DNA of 31,970 nt from CAZASK01 sp964487845 (GTDB lineage Bacteria; Chlamydiota; Chlamydiia; Chlamydiales; FEN-1388): contig CAZASK010000016.1 of NCBI GenBank assembly GCA_964487845.1, positions 1-31,970 of the forward strand, written 5' to 3'. Shown here piece by piece: positions 23,835 through 31,970 of this stretch. A model generated the notes under the pieces. It was not told the DNA's origin. It ran no database searches and worked only from the letters and a program-made list of their open reading frames with translations. A program made the position numbers and the translations under genes. Position 1 is the stretch's first letter; each line of letters starts with the position of its first letter.

Positions 23835-24689
23835 TTACTCCTTAATATACACCTGGAATTTTACCTTTTTGAGACCATTTTCTGCATAAAGTGAAGAAAG
23901 ATTATCTTGAACGTATCGAAGTATTCTTGAAACTCTCTTGTCTGTGCGTAATGTATTGTGATTTTCTTCTGCGGCATCATAGATGAAAAATCGATCGTCT
24001 GATTTGATGATACAAAAAGTATGGTCAAAATCTTTATCAGATATTCTACAGGGGCGTCCAATGATGTACATGTTGCCGTTTTCCACCAAGACCTTCTGCA
24101 ATTCTTTTTTTTCTATGTAAGAAGGCGAGTTATTTTTTACAGAAATATCTGTTTTTCCTATCTCTTGAAACTCTTTATCGAGTCGAAAACCAGAAAAAAC
24201 TTGCTTTTCTATTGCTTCAATTTGTTCAATAAGCTTTATTTTTTTTGCTACAATATTTTTTTTATTGTCTACGTGTGTTGACACATCAGGCATCACTTTT
24301 CGAGATAATACCTTTTTTCTTGGAGAGCTTGGAGGAGTTGTGGTATCTGTCTTTACCTTGAGAGACTGCTTCATCCCAAATCGCAATTCGTAAAGAGTTT
24401 GGAATACAAGGCTATCATGTACGTGACTCATCGTTTTTATGAGTTTGGGATCGGCATTTTTTTGAAGACAGGACAGTGATTGTCCGGTGCAGGAACCTGC
24501 TGCAAGAGATTCCTGAAAGTATTGTACAAACTGATTACGAGAGTCTGTAATATCAGGTAAAACATTGTGCTTCAAACACTTCTCAATAATTTTAGAGAAA
24601 TTACGGCCATCCGACAACTTGCATAATTTTTCAAATGTAAGTAATGGAATTGCTGTTTCAATACGATTTTGAATATCTGTGATGTTCAT
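23835..24689 (-). CDS. Candidate papain-like cysteine protease effector, paralog B
   Basis: A 284-residue protein of no recognised family, paralogous to the gene just upstream (24712-25563). Both share a helical N-terminus, a SLAxGxCxGQ block, a TTPxSSPxKKV linker and a C-terminal domain. C67 lies in GSCTGQ, H223 in FDHTFCIIK and D238 in FFIYDAA. An identical C67/H223/D238 set occurs in the paralog. The order Cys (start of a helix), His-x-x-x-I (strand), then strand-Tyr-Asp resembles YopT-type (C58) or other papain-fold enzymes. No signal peptide is present. An effector delivered by type III secretion is the favoured inference; a transferase or transglutaminase-like activity is possible. The gap to the paralog is 22 bp. 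Confidence 0.5.
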   Translation of the reverse strand: MNITDIQNRIETAIPLLTFEKLCKLSDGRNFSKIIEKCLKHNVLPDITDSRNQFVQYFQESLAAGSCTGQSLSCLQKNADPKLIKTMSHVHDSLVFQTLYELRFGMKQSLKVKTDTTTPPSSPRKKVLSRKVMPDVSTHVDNKKNIVAKKIKLIEQIEAIEKQVFSGFRLDKEFQEIGKTDISVKNNSPSYIEKKELQKVLVENGNMYIIGRPCRISDKDFDHTFCIIKSDDRFFIYDAAEENHNTLRTDKRVSRILRYVQDNLSSLYAENGLKKVKFQVYIKE

Positions 24690-24711
24690 AAACTGATGAT
24701 TCCTAAAAATT

Positions 24712-25563
24712 CTAGCGATTCACGTACACTTTAAATTTGGCAAAGTTAATCCCTTCCGGAAAGGCTGAGGAGAGATTTTTCTGCATGAAATTGAGTAGTT
24801 TAGAAGCGGTTTTTGCAGTTCGCATTACCCGGCACTTTTCGTCAGCACCATCATAGAGCGTAAAGCCCCTATGAGATTTCATGATGCACACACTGTGACC
24901 AGTGCTGTTTTTCTGCTTTGATTCAATGCCGCAATAAATATATAGATCTTTGTCTTGTTCTAAAATCGGAAGGAGTTTTTCTGTATCGAGGTATGTCTCA
25001 ATAGAAGATTTTTCATTTGGATCAACTGTTGCTTTGATAACAAGAGTGGTATCTTTCCGCAGATGCTCAAACGATTTTTTTTCAACAGCCTTTATTTTTT
25101 TAATAAGCTCAAGACGCGCCTTGTGTATACTATTGTCGTCATCAGATGGCTTCGATAGCGTTGGAAGAGCATTCTTAGAAACTACTTTCTTTTTGGGAGA
25201 GCTTGGAGTAGTTGTGTTATCTGTTTTTTTGCATAAGAATCTACTCATATCTATTCGGCACTCGTAGATAAACTGTATCCGAATGGTGTCAAGAATATGC
25301 TCATGCGACTTGATTTTCTTTGGGTCGCCACGCTTGTTGAAAACCGACAAAATCTGCCCGTAACAGGTCCCTTCTGCAAGTGACTTTTTAAAGTAGTCAT
25401 TAAACTTCGCTTTTGAATTTTGCACTTCTGGGTAGGCGTTGAGCTTGAAACACTCTCGCGCGAGTGCTGCAAGCTCCTGTCCATTTGATAGCTGGGTAAT
25501 TCCTTCAAACGAAAATGCTTTAGTTTTATTTCTGATGTGACCACTAATTTCTGATATTTTCAT
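24712..25563 (-). CDS. Candidate papain-like cysteine protease effector, paralog A
   Basis: From the ATG at 25563 the protein has 283 residues and starts MKISEISGHI. The frame continues 18 codons upstream, but this start brings the conserved residues into the same numbering as the paralog. C67 is in EGTCYGQ, H223 in GHSVCIMK and D238 in FTLYDGADE. The GH-(x)n-LYDG pattern is typical of papain-fold proteases of the YopT kind. A lysine/serine/proline-rich linker (about 110-145) separates the N-terminal helical domain with the Cys from the C-terminal domain with His and Asp. A 10-bp palindrome ATTGATCAAT lies about 19 bases before the ATG. Function is inferred only from this pattern; activity and secretion are untested. 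Confidence 0.52.
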   Translation of the reverse strand: MKISEISGHIRNKTKAFSFEGITQLSNGQELAALARECFKLNAYPEVQNSKAKFNDYFKKSLAEGTCYGQILSVFNKRGDPKKIKSHEHILDTIRIQFIYECRIDMSRFLCKKTDNTTTPSSPKKKVVSKNALPTLSKPSDDDNSIHKARLELIKKIKAVEKKSFEHLRKDTTLVIKATVDPNEKSSIETYLDTEKLLPILEQDKDLYIYCGIESKQKNSTGHSVCIMKSHRGFTLYDGADEKCRVMRTAKTASKLLNFMQKNLSSAFPEGINFAKFKVYVNR

Positions 25564-26020
25564 ATAAATCTCAATAAAGTAATTGATCAATATAATAAAA
25601 CAGCAATTAATTAGCACTTATTATTTTCCATTCCTCAAGGGAGGAGAATCCTCGTGCAGAAAAATAATTTTCGAAAGTGGAAGCATTAAATCTTGCCTTC
25701 AGTTAAAGTAGAGACGAAGAAATATATTGCATGAGACTGTTGCCCTTTGTGAGTACTTGTAAGCCTAGTGTCCTATCACATCATTCTTTCATATCAGCCA
25801 AGAAACCTATTTTGTTTTCCCAATGAATTTTGATTATACCTGTTTACCTACACTACCTATGCTTACAACTCACGAGCAATGCTCTCTATGCATGCAAATT
25901 GAAAACGACTCTTGCAAAAGGCAAGGTAGCAAAGAGCGTTCGTTAATAACCTTGCCAAGAAGAGGCGATGTTGAAACTGTTTTCAAGTTGCCCTGATGTA
26001 CACATATAAGGAGAAGGTAC
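25564..26020. other. 457-bp gap before the RRM protein gene
   Basis: No protein gene is seen in either strand. The left part holds the upstream region of the paralog pair (A/T-rich, with the 10-bp palindrome at 25582-25591). The right part holds a structured leader before the RRM gene. I could not settle a promoter: several weak -35/-10 pairs exist around 25810-25865. Confidence 0.5.
25911..25956 (+). promoter_or_regulatory. Leader with two competing hairpins upstream of the RRM gene
   Basis: CTTGC (25911-25915) can pair with GCAAG (25921-25925). The latter also lies within GGCAAGGT (25920-25927), which pairs perfectly with ACCTTGCC (25949-25956). The two stems exclude each other, leaving room for a switch. 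It is placed 65-110 bases before the start codon. A long structured leader fits cold- or stress-regulated RNA-binding proteins, but no known riboswitch class is recognised. Confidence 0.35.
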
Positions 26021-26374
26021 ATGAAATTATTCGTAGGCAATCTATCTTGGGAAGCTACTGAAGAAGCACTCAGACCACTATTTGAAGCACATGGAACTGT
26101 AGTTTCTGTGCGGATTATCCAAGATCCATTTACTGGCAGATCAAAAGGCTACGGCTTTGTTGAGATGGCAGATGATGCTTCAGGTGAAGCAGCAATGAAC
26201 CAGCTGAACGAATTCCAACTTCTTGGTCGTCCACTACGAGTAAGCGCAGCACGCACACCAGAGCCTCGCGGCGATCGTGGTGGTGATCGTGGTGAGCGTC
26301 GTGGTGGTCCACGCGGTCCTCGATCTGGCGGCAACCGTCCATTCCGTGGTGGTGGAAACAGATTCGAAGACTAA
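26021..26374 (+). CDS. Glycine-rich RRM RNA-binding protein
   Basis: A 117-residue protein: a single RNA-recognition motif (1-75) with RNP2 LFVGNL (3-8) and RNP1 SKGYGFVEM (41-49), then a tail (76-117) rich in Arg, Gly and Asp. The tail contains RGG/GDRG repeats. This layout matches cyanobacterial Rbp and plant GRP proteins and single-RRM proteins found in a scattering of bacteria. It binds single-stranded RNA and may act as an RNA chaperone, often in the cold. A strong AAGGAG site precedes the ATG and a strong terminator follows, so the gene is a single-gene unit. The leader holds alternative hairpins that may control it. Confidence 0.95.
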   Translation: MKLFVGNLSWEATEEALRPLFEAHGTVVSVRIIQDPFTGRSKGYGFVEMADDASGEAAMNQLNEFQLLGRPLRVSAARTPEPRGDRGGDRGERRGGPRGPRSGGNRPFRGGGNRFED

Positions 26375-26402
26375 TTAGTTTTTCGGATATCTATTCCAAA
26401 AA

Positions 26403-26433
26403 GGACTGTCTCTTTTGAGACAGTCCTTTTTTT
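26403..26433. terminator. Strong rho-independent terminator after the RRM gene
   Basis: Perfect 10-bp stem GGACTGTCTC (26403-26412) / GAGACAGTCC (26417-26426) with a TTTT loop and a seven-T run. Five A residues precede the stem, so it can also work on the minus strand for the AsmA-like gene that ends at 26448. Confidence 0.93.
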
Positions 26434-26447
26434 ATGTCTAGCGGAAG

Positions 26448-29400
26448 CTATTTCTTGTTTTTTGGTTGCCCAACTTCCTTCCAAGGGAAAGGAGAGGTAG
26501 TAGGTGGGGGGACAGGCGAGTCTTTTTCACTTATTGTCGCTGCCGCTCCGAGTAACCCACCAATCAGCGCCGCTTTATCGCTTTTCGCGTCCTTCATGGT
26601 AAGAGCAGCCAGTTTTGCTGTTGCTCTTTTTGTATCCAGTTTTGGCTCACTAAAAGATCCTGTTATAGCCATTTGCAGCATATAATCTGGATCTAAATGT
26701 TTGATTCGAAATGCGTGCTTGAGCGCTACTCCATGCAAAGCAGCGACCATATCAAGTTTTTTGGAAGAAAGATGTATCGTTCCCCAAGAAGCAACTGGAA
26801 ATGAATTAGCAATAAGAGCATCAAAGCGTTTGCAATTCAATACGCCATTCGATAGTGAAAAATAGAGTGGAGTACACCACACATGTATGGCTTCATTTTT
26901 AGAAGAGGCTTTTGATTTGAGAAAATCAATGACACTTCTTATGAGACCACTATTTTGCACTTGTAGCTCTCCGATATCAATTTTTGCGTTTGGTATCTTT
27001 ATTTGTGATACACTGAAATTTTTCAGCGGAACCGACACACCATTTTTATCGATACATAATTGAATCGGTTTTTTTGCATAGAGTAGTTTTATACCTTTCG
27101 ATCCCGAATCTTTAAACATCGCGTGGCCGCTCTTTTCTGTAAACGAAAGTGTCGCTGTGACAGGCTCATTCAATGTAAAGTTTGAATTCTGGATTTTGCC
27201 AACAAGTTGTGCGACGAGATTTTCTGAGGATATTTTTGCTGATAGAGTCCCTGTTTCTAAACGGTCGATTTTCGTAGAAAAGTCCGTATCGAGCGTAGGT
27301 CCTAGAAGAGCTGTAATTTTTTTCGCATTCTCTTTTGTTGTCATGAGTGAGCTTAGAAATGATAAGGGAAAATCATGGACTTTGGCATCGAATTCCAGCA
27401 TAGATTCTGCAATGTTTACAGCCTCTAGATTCCAGAGATCACGGAATGATCCTTGAATATTGATTTCAGGAGAGGTGATACCTGGCTTGTGGTACGTATC
27501 TTTTTTTGATTGAACGGATACAGAAATATTTCTGGATCCTTTTTTAAGACAGCTCTGAATATCTAAAGAGGGGATAGCAAGATTCGCTGACTTTTGAAAG
27601 CTCACGTGCATGGGCTTTGAAGTTGCCTGGAGGTCAAAGGTAGCCTCATCTAAAATTGCGCCAATCGCTGCATGGGTGACCATTTTTTTGACTGGAAGTG
27701 AACATTTCGACACAGAAATCGCAAGCTCTAAATCGTGATCGACTGTAGACGCCTGTGCATGCTGCTTAATGATGTCTTTGGGAACCTTGACACTGCACAA
27801 AAGTGCGGGCTTACTTCCTGTTTCAGTGAGTATTGCCCCTCCGACCAGCTGTACTTGAGCTGACATATTTTCACTTACCGCATCTACATACATCCTATTT
27901 TTTGACTGTTGAAAGCCTTCCCAGGAAATATCCCATGTGCCGTGAATTGATTTTCCAAGAAAATCATGCCATGGCTGATTGGGTATATACCGACGAAGCT
28001 GATCGATTGAAACGTTGCTCCATGCGCCTTGCGTGATACATCCAAACGGATTGTCAACTGATGGCAAATGTATTACTATCTGAGCGGATATTTTCTCGCG
28101 TAAAGAACTCACTAATGCTAATTGTATATCGATTTGACTTTTCTTTAAATTTACAGAAAAATCGTTCGTGAGATGATAGGTATCAACTAGTGTATTATCT
28201 AAGCCGCATAGTGCAATATCTTTACTTGATAAAACTCCCTTGAGAACGAATGTTTCTTGAATTTTTTTAATAAAGAGGGGTTGGGAAAGCTCCGCACATA
28301 TTTCGAAGGGAATATCGCTATTTGCATGTATGTATGGTGCAACTATATTTTTATCACAGGTAAAGTCAATAATAGCTTTTTCTTTCATTGTAAGAGCAAG
28401 CTCTGGCTCCATTGTCAGTATCGACTCTGGCATCTTGAGTTGGATTTTTGGGGACTGCATTGTAATACTGAGTTTTTTTTCTCCATTTGGCAGGGGAGTA
28501 GAGAGTATTGAAAGAGCAAGTCGATTACCAATTAGATCGTGCAAAAGAGTAGCAATATTTTGACATTGGAAAAATGAAGCCAACTCAAGCGTAGGTCCAT
28601 CTATTGTAGCAGCTGCGTCAAATAATAAAGCATCGTTATTTTTGATCGATGCTATCGTCTTGCACGTCGTTACACTAGCTCCAGAGGTAAAACGACACTG
28701 CAGATCAGATGAAATACCCTGACTGAGAGATTCGCCTGAGAGAACAGCGGAAAGGTCGACAGCAAGCGCCTGTCCTTTTTGATTTGCGATAATGGCAGGC
28801 TTTGATTGCTCGATTGTGCATAAAAATGGACTATTTGCTACTAGAGGTTTCGCGTTCGCCTTGAGAGTGCTATTTTCCTTTAATGCATAGGGGAGTTGGT
28901 AGACCTGCAAAAGTTTATTCACCGCTTTTGTTTCAAGCGTATAAGCAAATGACATACCCTGAGGGACCTGAAGAGAGGTAGCATCCAAAAATAGATCGAA
29001 GTCGCATGTCATGTTTTTGCTGTCTATTTTTGCAATCGTATAGGCAGTGTTATTTTTCAAGTCATGTTTGACATGGGCTGTCAGCTCGGGACCCACTAAT
29101 GCTGAAATGAGCCCTTGCAGCTCTGGATACTTGAGAGCTACCAGCTGGTCTACCAAATCAAGCGGTAATTTTTCAATACGCACATCGCAGCTAGCTACGA
29201 CAGAATCGGTCCTCGTTTTATTGGAGCCGAAAAACAGGTTGTCATATGTGTTTACAATATGCTGGCAATCCACAAGTTGTAGAGTTGTATGAATATATCC
29301 CTTTTTTTCATTACTGTTGGCTATACAGTCAATGCTCAGATGCGCATTCTTATATCTTTCTATTTCAGCTTCTACATTGAGATCGGTGAGTGTTATCGTA

Positions 29401-29756
29401 TTGTGCGCATTTCTCATGGTGAGAGATCCATTCACAATACGGGCTTTCATTGTTTCATGAGAATTGAATGGGATGAGTCGGTATAAAGGATGATCAAAAG
29501 ATATATGATCAGCATGCACAGAAAATCGTTGATTCGCATCTTCTATTTGCAAATTTTCAATTTGTATGCCCGATATCCATCCAAAAGAAGCTGACTGCAC
29601 TTGCACATGGCCTGGAATTCTATTGCTACAGATACGAAGAAGATAATTCTGAATAGGCTGTTGGGAAAGCGCAAACGGTAAGCATGCAATTACAAGAAGA
29701 CTAAAAGATAGTAGGAGAAGAAGAGATATAAAAAGCTTTTTCAGTATATTTTTCAT
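26448..29756 (-). CDS. Giant AsmA-like (bridge-type) envelope protein
   Basis: From the ATG at 29756 the protein has 1102 residues. A GAGGA site precedes this ATG; a further in-frame ATG at 29795 has none. It has one N-terminal membrane helix (about 6-30) followed by a long periplasmic region of beta-strand-rich repeats. The early block IQIENLQIEDANQRFSVHAD and the ending with KLDMVAALHGVALKHA and MQMAITGSFSEPKLD are typical of the AsmA/TamB/YhdP group. That group is thought to form grooves moving phospholipid between membranes or to assist outer-membrane assembly. The C-terminus is proline-rich (PVPPPTTSPFPW). It converges on the RRM gene. I cannot say which subfamily it belongs to. Confidence 0.75.
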   Translation of the reverse strand: MKNILKKLFISLLLLLSFSLLVIACLPFALSQQPIQNYLLRICSNRIPGHVQVQSASFGWISGIQIENLQIEDANQRFSVHADHISFDHPLYRLIPFNSHETMKARIVNGSLTMRNAHNTITLTDLNVEAEIERYKNAHLSIDCIANSNEKKGYIHTTLQLVDCQHIVNTYDNLFFGSNKTRTDSVVASCDVRIEKLPLDLVDQLVALKYPELQGLISALVGPELTAHVKHDLKNNTAYTIAKIDSKNMTCDFDLFLDATSLQVPQGMSFAYTLETKAVNKLLQVYQLPYALKENSTLKANAKPLVANSPFLCTIEQSKPAIIANQKGQALAVDLSAVLSGESLSQGISSDLQCRFTSGASVTTCKTIASIKNNDALLFDAAATIDGPTLELASFFQCQNIATLLHDLIGNRLALSILSTPLPNGEKKLSITMQSPKIQLKMPESILTMEPELALTMKEKAIIDFTCDKNIVAPYIHANSDIPFEICAELSQPLFIKKIQETFVLKGVLSSKDIALCGLDNTLVDTYHLTNDFSVNLKKSQIDIQLALVSSLREKISAQIVIHLPSVDNPFGCITQGAWSNVSIDQLRRYIPNQPWHDFLGKSIHGTWDISWEGFQQSKNRMYVDAVSENMSAQVQLVGGAILTETGSKPALLCSVKVPKDIIKQHAQASTVDHDLELAISVSKCSLPVKKMVTHAAIGAILDEATFDLQATSKPMHVSFQKSANLAIPSLDIQSCLKKGSRNISVSVQSKKDTYHKPGITSPEINIQGSFRDLWNLEAVNIAESMLEFDAKVHDFPLSFLSSLMTTKENAKKITALLGPTLDTDFSTKIDRLETGTLSAKISSENLVAQLVGKIQNSNFTLNEPVTATLSFTEKSGHAMFKDSGSKGIKLLYAKKPIQLCIDKNGVSVPLKNFSVSQIKIPNAKIDIGELQVQNSGLIRSVIDFLKSKASSKNEAIHVWCTPLYFSLSNGVLNCKRFDALIANSFPVASWGTIHLSSKKLDMVAALHGVALKHAFRIKHLDPDYMLQMAITGSFSEPKLDTKRATAKLAALTMKDAKSDKAALIGGLLGAAATISEKDSPVPPPTTSPFPWKEVGQPKNKK

Positions 29757-29947
29757 GAAAAATTCCTCGTTGCACAACCATCTTACTTTTTTCATTACTT
29801 CAGAGAAACAGTAATTTACAACGTCTGATAATCATACTTATGATGAAAACGAGCGTGTAGACGGTTCTGTTACACCAAATTCTTGTGTCAATTTGTCCAA
29901 ATTCGTATGGTGTATGCCATTTGAGGTTTGTATGTCAGAGGTGTTAT

Positions 29948-30553
29948 ATGTCATTTGCATTTGACATCGGGGCAAAGTGCTGTAGCATTCCGACGGCGTT
30001 TATAGCCAAACAGGCATTTTGCATGTATGGGCTAGAGCCTATCACGCAGCAGCTCGATGCAGCGATTACTAAAGTGGCAACTACTCGTTTTGGGCAGTTT
30101 GCTGGTAAAATTGTAGGTCACGAGCTCGCGATGGTATTTTCAATTCCAGCAACTCAATTTTTCTCAGATCTTGTCTACACAGCCGTGAAAGAAACGGTAG
30201 AGGCAATCGCCACTCTTGTACGGCAATTTTTTTTCCCTGAAACACATGCTCCTCAAGAAATAAGCATGAAGTCGATGCTCTGCGCGGTTATAAAAAAAGT
30301 GGTGTCTGTCACTACCTTCTTTTTATCGAGAGCCTATTTTTGTCATTATGGGATGCCGGTGATAAAAACAGGCGTCGAATTAGCTCTTCGGCACATTATC
30401 GCATTTCCTCCATTGGCTGCTGGAGGCTGTATAGCAGCACTGATGGCACTTGCTATTGCACCTACTGCTACCTTTTTCTTGGGAGATCTTGTGGGTAGTA
30501 CAGCCGCAGAAATAACCAATTTTCTTTTAGATAAAGTATTTACTTGTTTTTAG
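29948..30553 (+). CDS. Hypothetical hydrophobic protein next to the OTU gene
   Basis: From the ATG at 29948 the protein has 201 residues. An AGAGG site 6 bases upstream decides this start; the frame is open for 21 more codons but they look non-coding. No family recognised. It is helical with two related-looking halves, each starting with an aromatic/Cys-rich stretch (FIAKQAFCMYGLEPI at about 16-30; FFLSRAYFCHYGMPVI at about 120-135). These are followed by hydrophobic or amphipathic helices, and the C-terminal half has a membrane-like segment (PLAAGGCIAALMALAIAP). An internal duplication is possible. It converges tail to tail with the OTU gene, overlapping it by 14 bases. Confidence 0.6.
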   Translation: MSFAFDIGAKCCSIPTAFIAKQAFCMYGLEPITQQLDAAITKVATTRFGQFAGKIVGHELAMVFSIPATQFFSDLVYTAVKETVEAIATLVRQFFFPETHAPQEISMKSMLCAVIKKVVSVTTFFLSRAYFCHYGMPVIKTGVELALRHIIAFPPLAAGGCIAALMALAIAPTATFFLGDLVGSTAAEITNFLLDKVFTCF

Positions 30554-31970
30554 GAGGCCCTTCCATTACATCGAAGTGCGTGCCTCTTTCATTACAAAGA
30601 TAGATTGTAGGCCTTCCCTGATACAGGTCAATACTTCTGCCTCCATCACGTGTTGGCGGGCCCTTATCTTGCTTCATATAGAGGTCTACATTTACCTGAT
30701 AGAGCTCGCAAAATGCTTGCAGCTCAAGCTGGCTTCCCCAGGAATATGGGGTTCGCATTCGCTCTATATATTTGTCCACTTTTTCGTCATCAGAGCCCGT
30801 GATGATTTTTTCTTGAATTCTCTCTTTGATTTTTTCCCGAACTTGTTTATCAAGCCGTGGATATTCATCAAACTCATTCAATTCCTTCTGATATTTTTCA
30901 TTATCGATCTCTATTGTATCCAAAAGATTTATTCGAAATGTATTTTCTACCCATTCCTCTCCTTGTAATATCAACTCGGTCTTATGAGCATCTATATAGT
31001 TGACGATTTCATCACGTAGATAACCATTAAATTTGTCTGGGCCTTTGTTATTTTTTTCAGCTAGTTCCTTTGCTCTCTGTGTATCATGCAAAGGTGTGTT
31101 ATTGAGATGAAGACCTGTTGCTAAAGAGCGGAAGAGGCAAGCGCCATCACCGCGCTGGGCGATTATTCCATACTCCCCTGCTTTTGGAACCTCAATTTCT
31201 TCCATATATGGTCCTTGTAGCACTACAAGCTCACTCCTTTTGTTTTCAAATTGGCGCCTTGCAAAATAGAGGGCATCACATACTGCTTGAGGAATACTAG
31301 AAAGCTCTTTTCCTATAAGTTGTTCTTGTGAAAGTTGATTGAGTCGTTTTTGGATTTTAAAAAAATCCTTCTTGCTATTTACACTCTCACACTGCTTTAT
31401 AAGGTTGAATATTTCATCAACAGCCGCAATGGGCGCTTGTGTGTTATGTGTATAATCACTATTTGCTGAGCGTTTTTTTGCTAAAATAAAGGCTTCTTGT
31501 AGAATATAGGGAGCATTTTGTGGAATTTCCAGCTGGTCTATCTCGTTTTGTGCTGCTTGAAAATCATCGTCTTGTGGATCGCCTAATACAAAAAAATAAT
31601 TTCTTAATCTATCGAATACTTGTCGATCCTCTTGTGTGAGTGATTCCATTTTCATCTGTAAACAAGTGAATATCTTCCTGAACCATCTATCGTTGTGTTT
31701 TTCAATTTTCGATTTCAGTTTTATTTTGACTTCATTCGCGATTGGCGTATCGTCTAAAATTTTGTCAATATAGTGGGTGATAGCTTTGAGGCGAAAGCCG
31801 CCCAGATGAAATTTTCTAGCTATACTATCGAAAAAATTCAACTTCTCATTTTTTTCAACAGCAATAAGCTTTTTTATACCACCTTCGACAACGAGTTTTA
31901 AATACACATTGTCATTATTCGCGAAACGCTCGTATGGATTACCGACTGGATTTACTTGATCTATTTTTGG
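30540..31970 (-). CDS. OTU-domain cysteine protease, candidate deubiquitinase effector (5' end outside window)
   Basis: The frame is open to the right edge of the window, so the N-terminus is missing; a GTG at 31907 is not a convincing start. The visible 476 codons hold a long helical region of unknown function. A C-terminal OTU domain (codons at about 31170-30540) follows. The active site GDGACLFRS includes the catalytic Cys codon at 31139-31137, with the Asp three residues earlier. The mid-domain block SWGSQLELQAFCELYQVNVDLY follows, then the terminal IYLCNERGTHFDVM with the catalytic His codon at 30578-30576. OTU enzymes cleave ubiquitin chains, and a bacterial one is expected to act in the host cell. 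Chlamydial OTU effectors are known. The domain is interrupted by a charged helical insert (about 30950-30790). Confidence 0.85.
   Translation of the reverse strand, partial: PKIDQVNPVGNPYERFANNDNVYLKLVVEGGIKKLIAVEKNEKLNFFDSIARKFHLGGFRLKAITHYIDKILDDTPIANEVKIKLKSKIEKHNDRWFRKIFTCLQMKMESLTQEDRQVFDRLRNYFFVLGDPQDDDFQAAQNEIDQLEIPQNAPYILQEAFILAKKRSANSDYTHNTQAPIAAVDEIFNLIKQCESVNSKKDFFKIQKRLNQLSQEQLIGKELSSIPQAVCDALYFARRQFENKRSELVVLQGPYMEEIEVPKAGEYGIIAQRGDGACLFRSLATGLHLNNTPLHDTQRAKELAEKNNKGPDKFNGYLRDEIVNYIDAHKTELILQGEEWVENTFRINLLDTIEIDNEKYQKELNEFDEYPRLDKQVREKIKERIQEKIITGSDDEKVDKYIERMRTPYSWGSQLELQAFCELYQVNVDLYMKQDKGPPTRDGGRSIDLYQGRPTIYLCNERGTHFDVMEGPPKNK

Overview
This window is most likely from a bacterium of the phylum Chlamydiota, probably an environmental or symbiotic lineage outside Chlamydiaceae (inference). 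The grounds are recalled gene order and gene content. The run kdsB-pyrG-yqgF and the cluster mqnE-mqnA-menG are arranged as I recall them in Chlamydia. A Kdo transferase (waaA) sits near two CAT-anticodon tRNA genes. Type III secretion (T3S) translocator and chaperone genes lie among ordinary housekeeping genes, and several proteins look like host-directed effectors. Genus cannot be settled from this sequence.

Layout. (1) Positions 1-3422: an orphan basic protein, then a minus-strand operon whose order (coiled-coil protein, SycD/LcrH-type chaperone, YopB-like and YopD-like hydrophobic proteins) matches lcrV-lcrH-yopB-yopD. (2) 3568-5396: ruvB overlapping a SpoIID-family gene whose usual catalytic Glu is replaced by Lys. 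(3) 5402-9897, minus strand: a tightly packed respiratory quinone operon, with a small NqrM-like membrane protein, mqnE, mqnA, menG and a HEAT-repeat exported protein. (4) 10039-10970: a Doc-type toxin-antitoxin cassette flanked by a perfect 59-bp direct repeat. The left copy is a broken remnant of the kinase-like gene to the right. (5) 11985-14981, plus strand: a DHA2-type MFS pump, waaA, then initiator and elongator tRNA-Met. (6) 15028-23777, minus strand: kdsB, pyrG, yqgF, terC, a glycosyltransferase, a YihY-family protein, an outer-membrane efflux factor, a 39-bp TA repeat, a second SycD-like chaperone and its small hydrophobic neighbour. (7) 23835-25563: two tandem paralogs sharing a Cys-His-Asp set at identical residue numbers, a candidate papain-like effector pair. 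(8) 26021-31970: a glycine-rich RRM protein with a structured leader, a giant AsmA-like protein, a small hydrophobic protein, and an OTU-type protease gene running off the right edge.

How the genes fit together. kdsB and waaA supply and transfer Kdo to lipid A. mqnE, mqnA and menG are futalosine-route menaquinone steps, and the NqrM-like protein would link them to the Na+-translocating NADH:quinone reductase. The two chaperone loci, the cysteine-protease-like pair and the OTU protein make the rest of the window look like a host-interaction toolkit. The strongest leads are the complete four-gene translocator operon with a candidate needle-tip protein, the cysteine-protease-like pair, and the TA repeat immediately upstream of a T3S chaperone gene.
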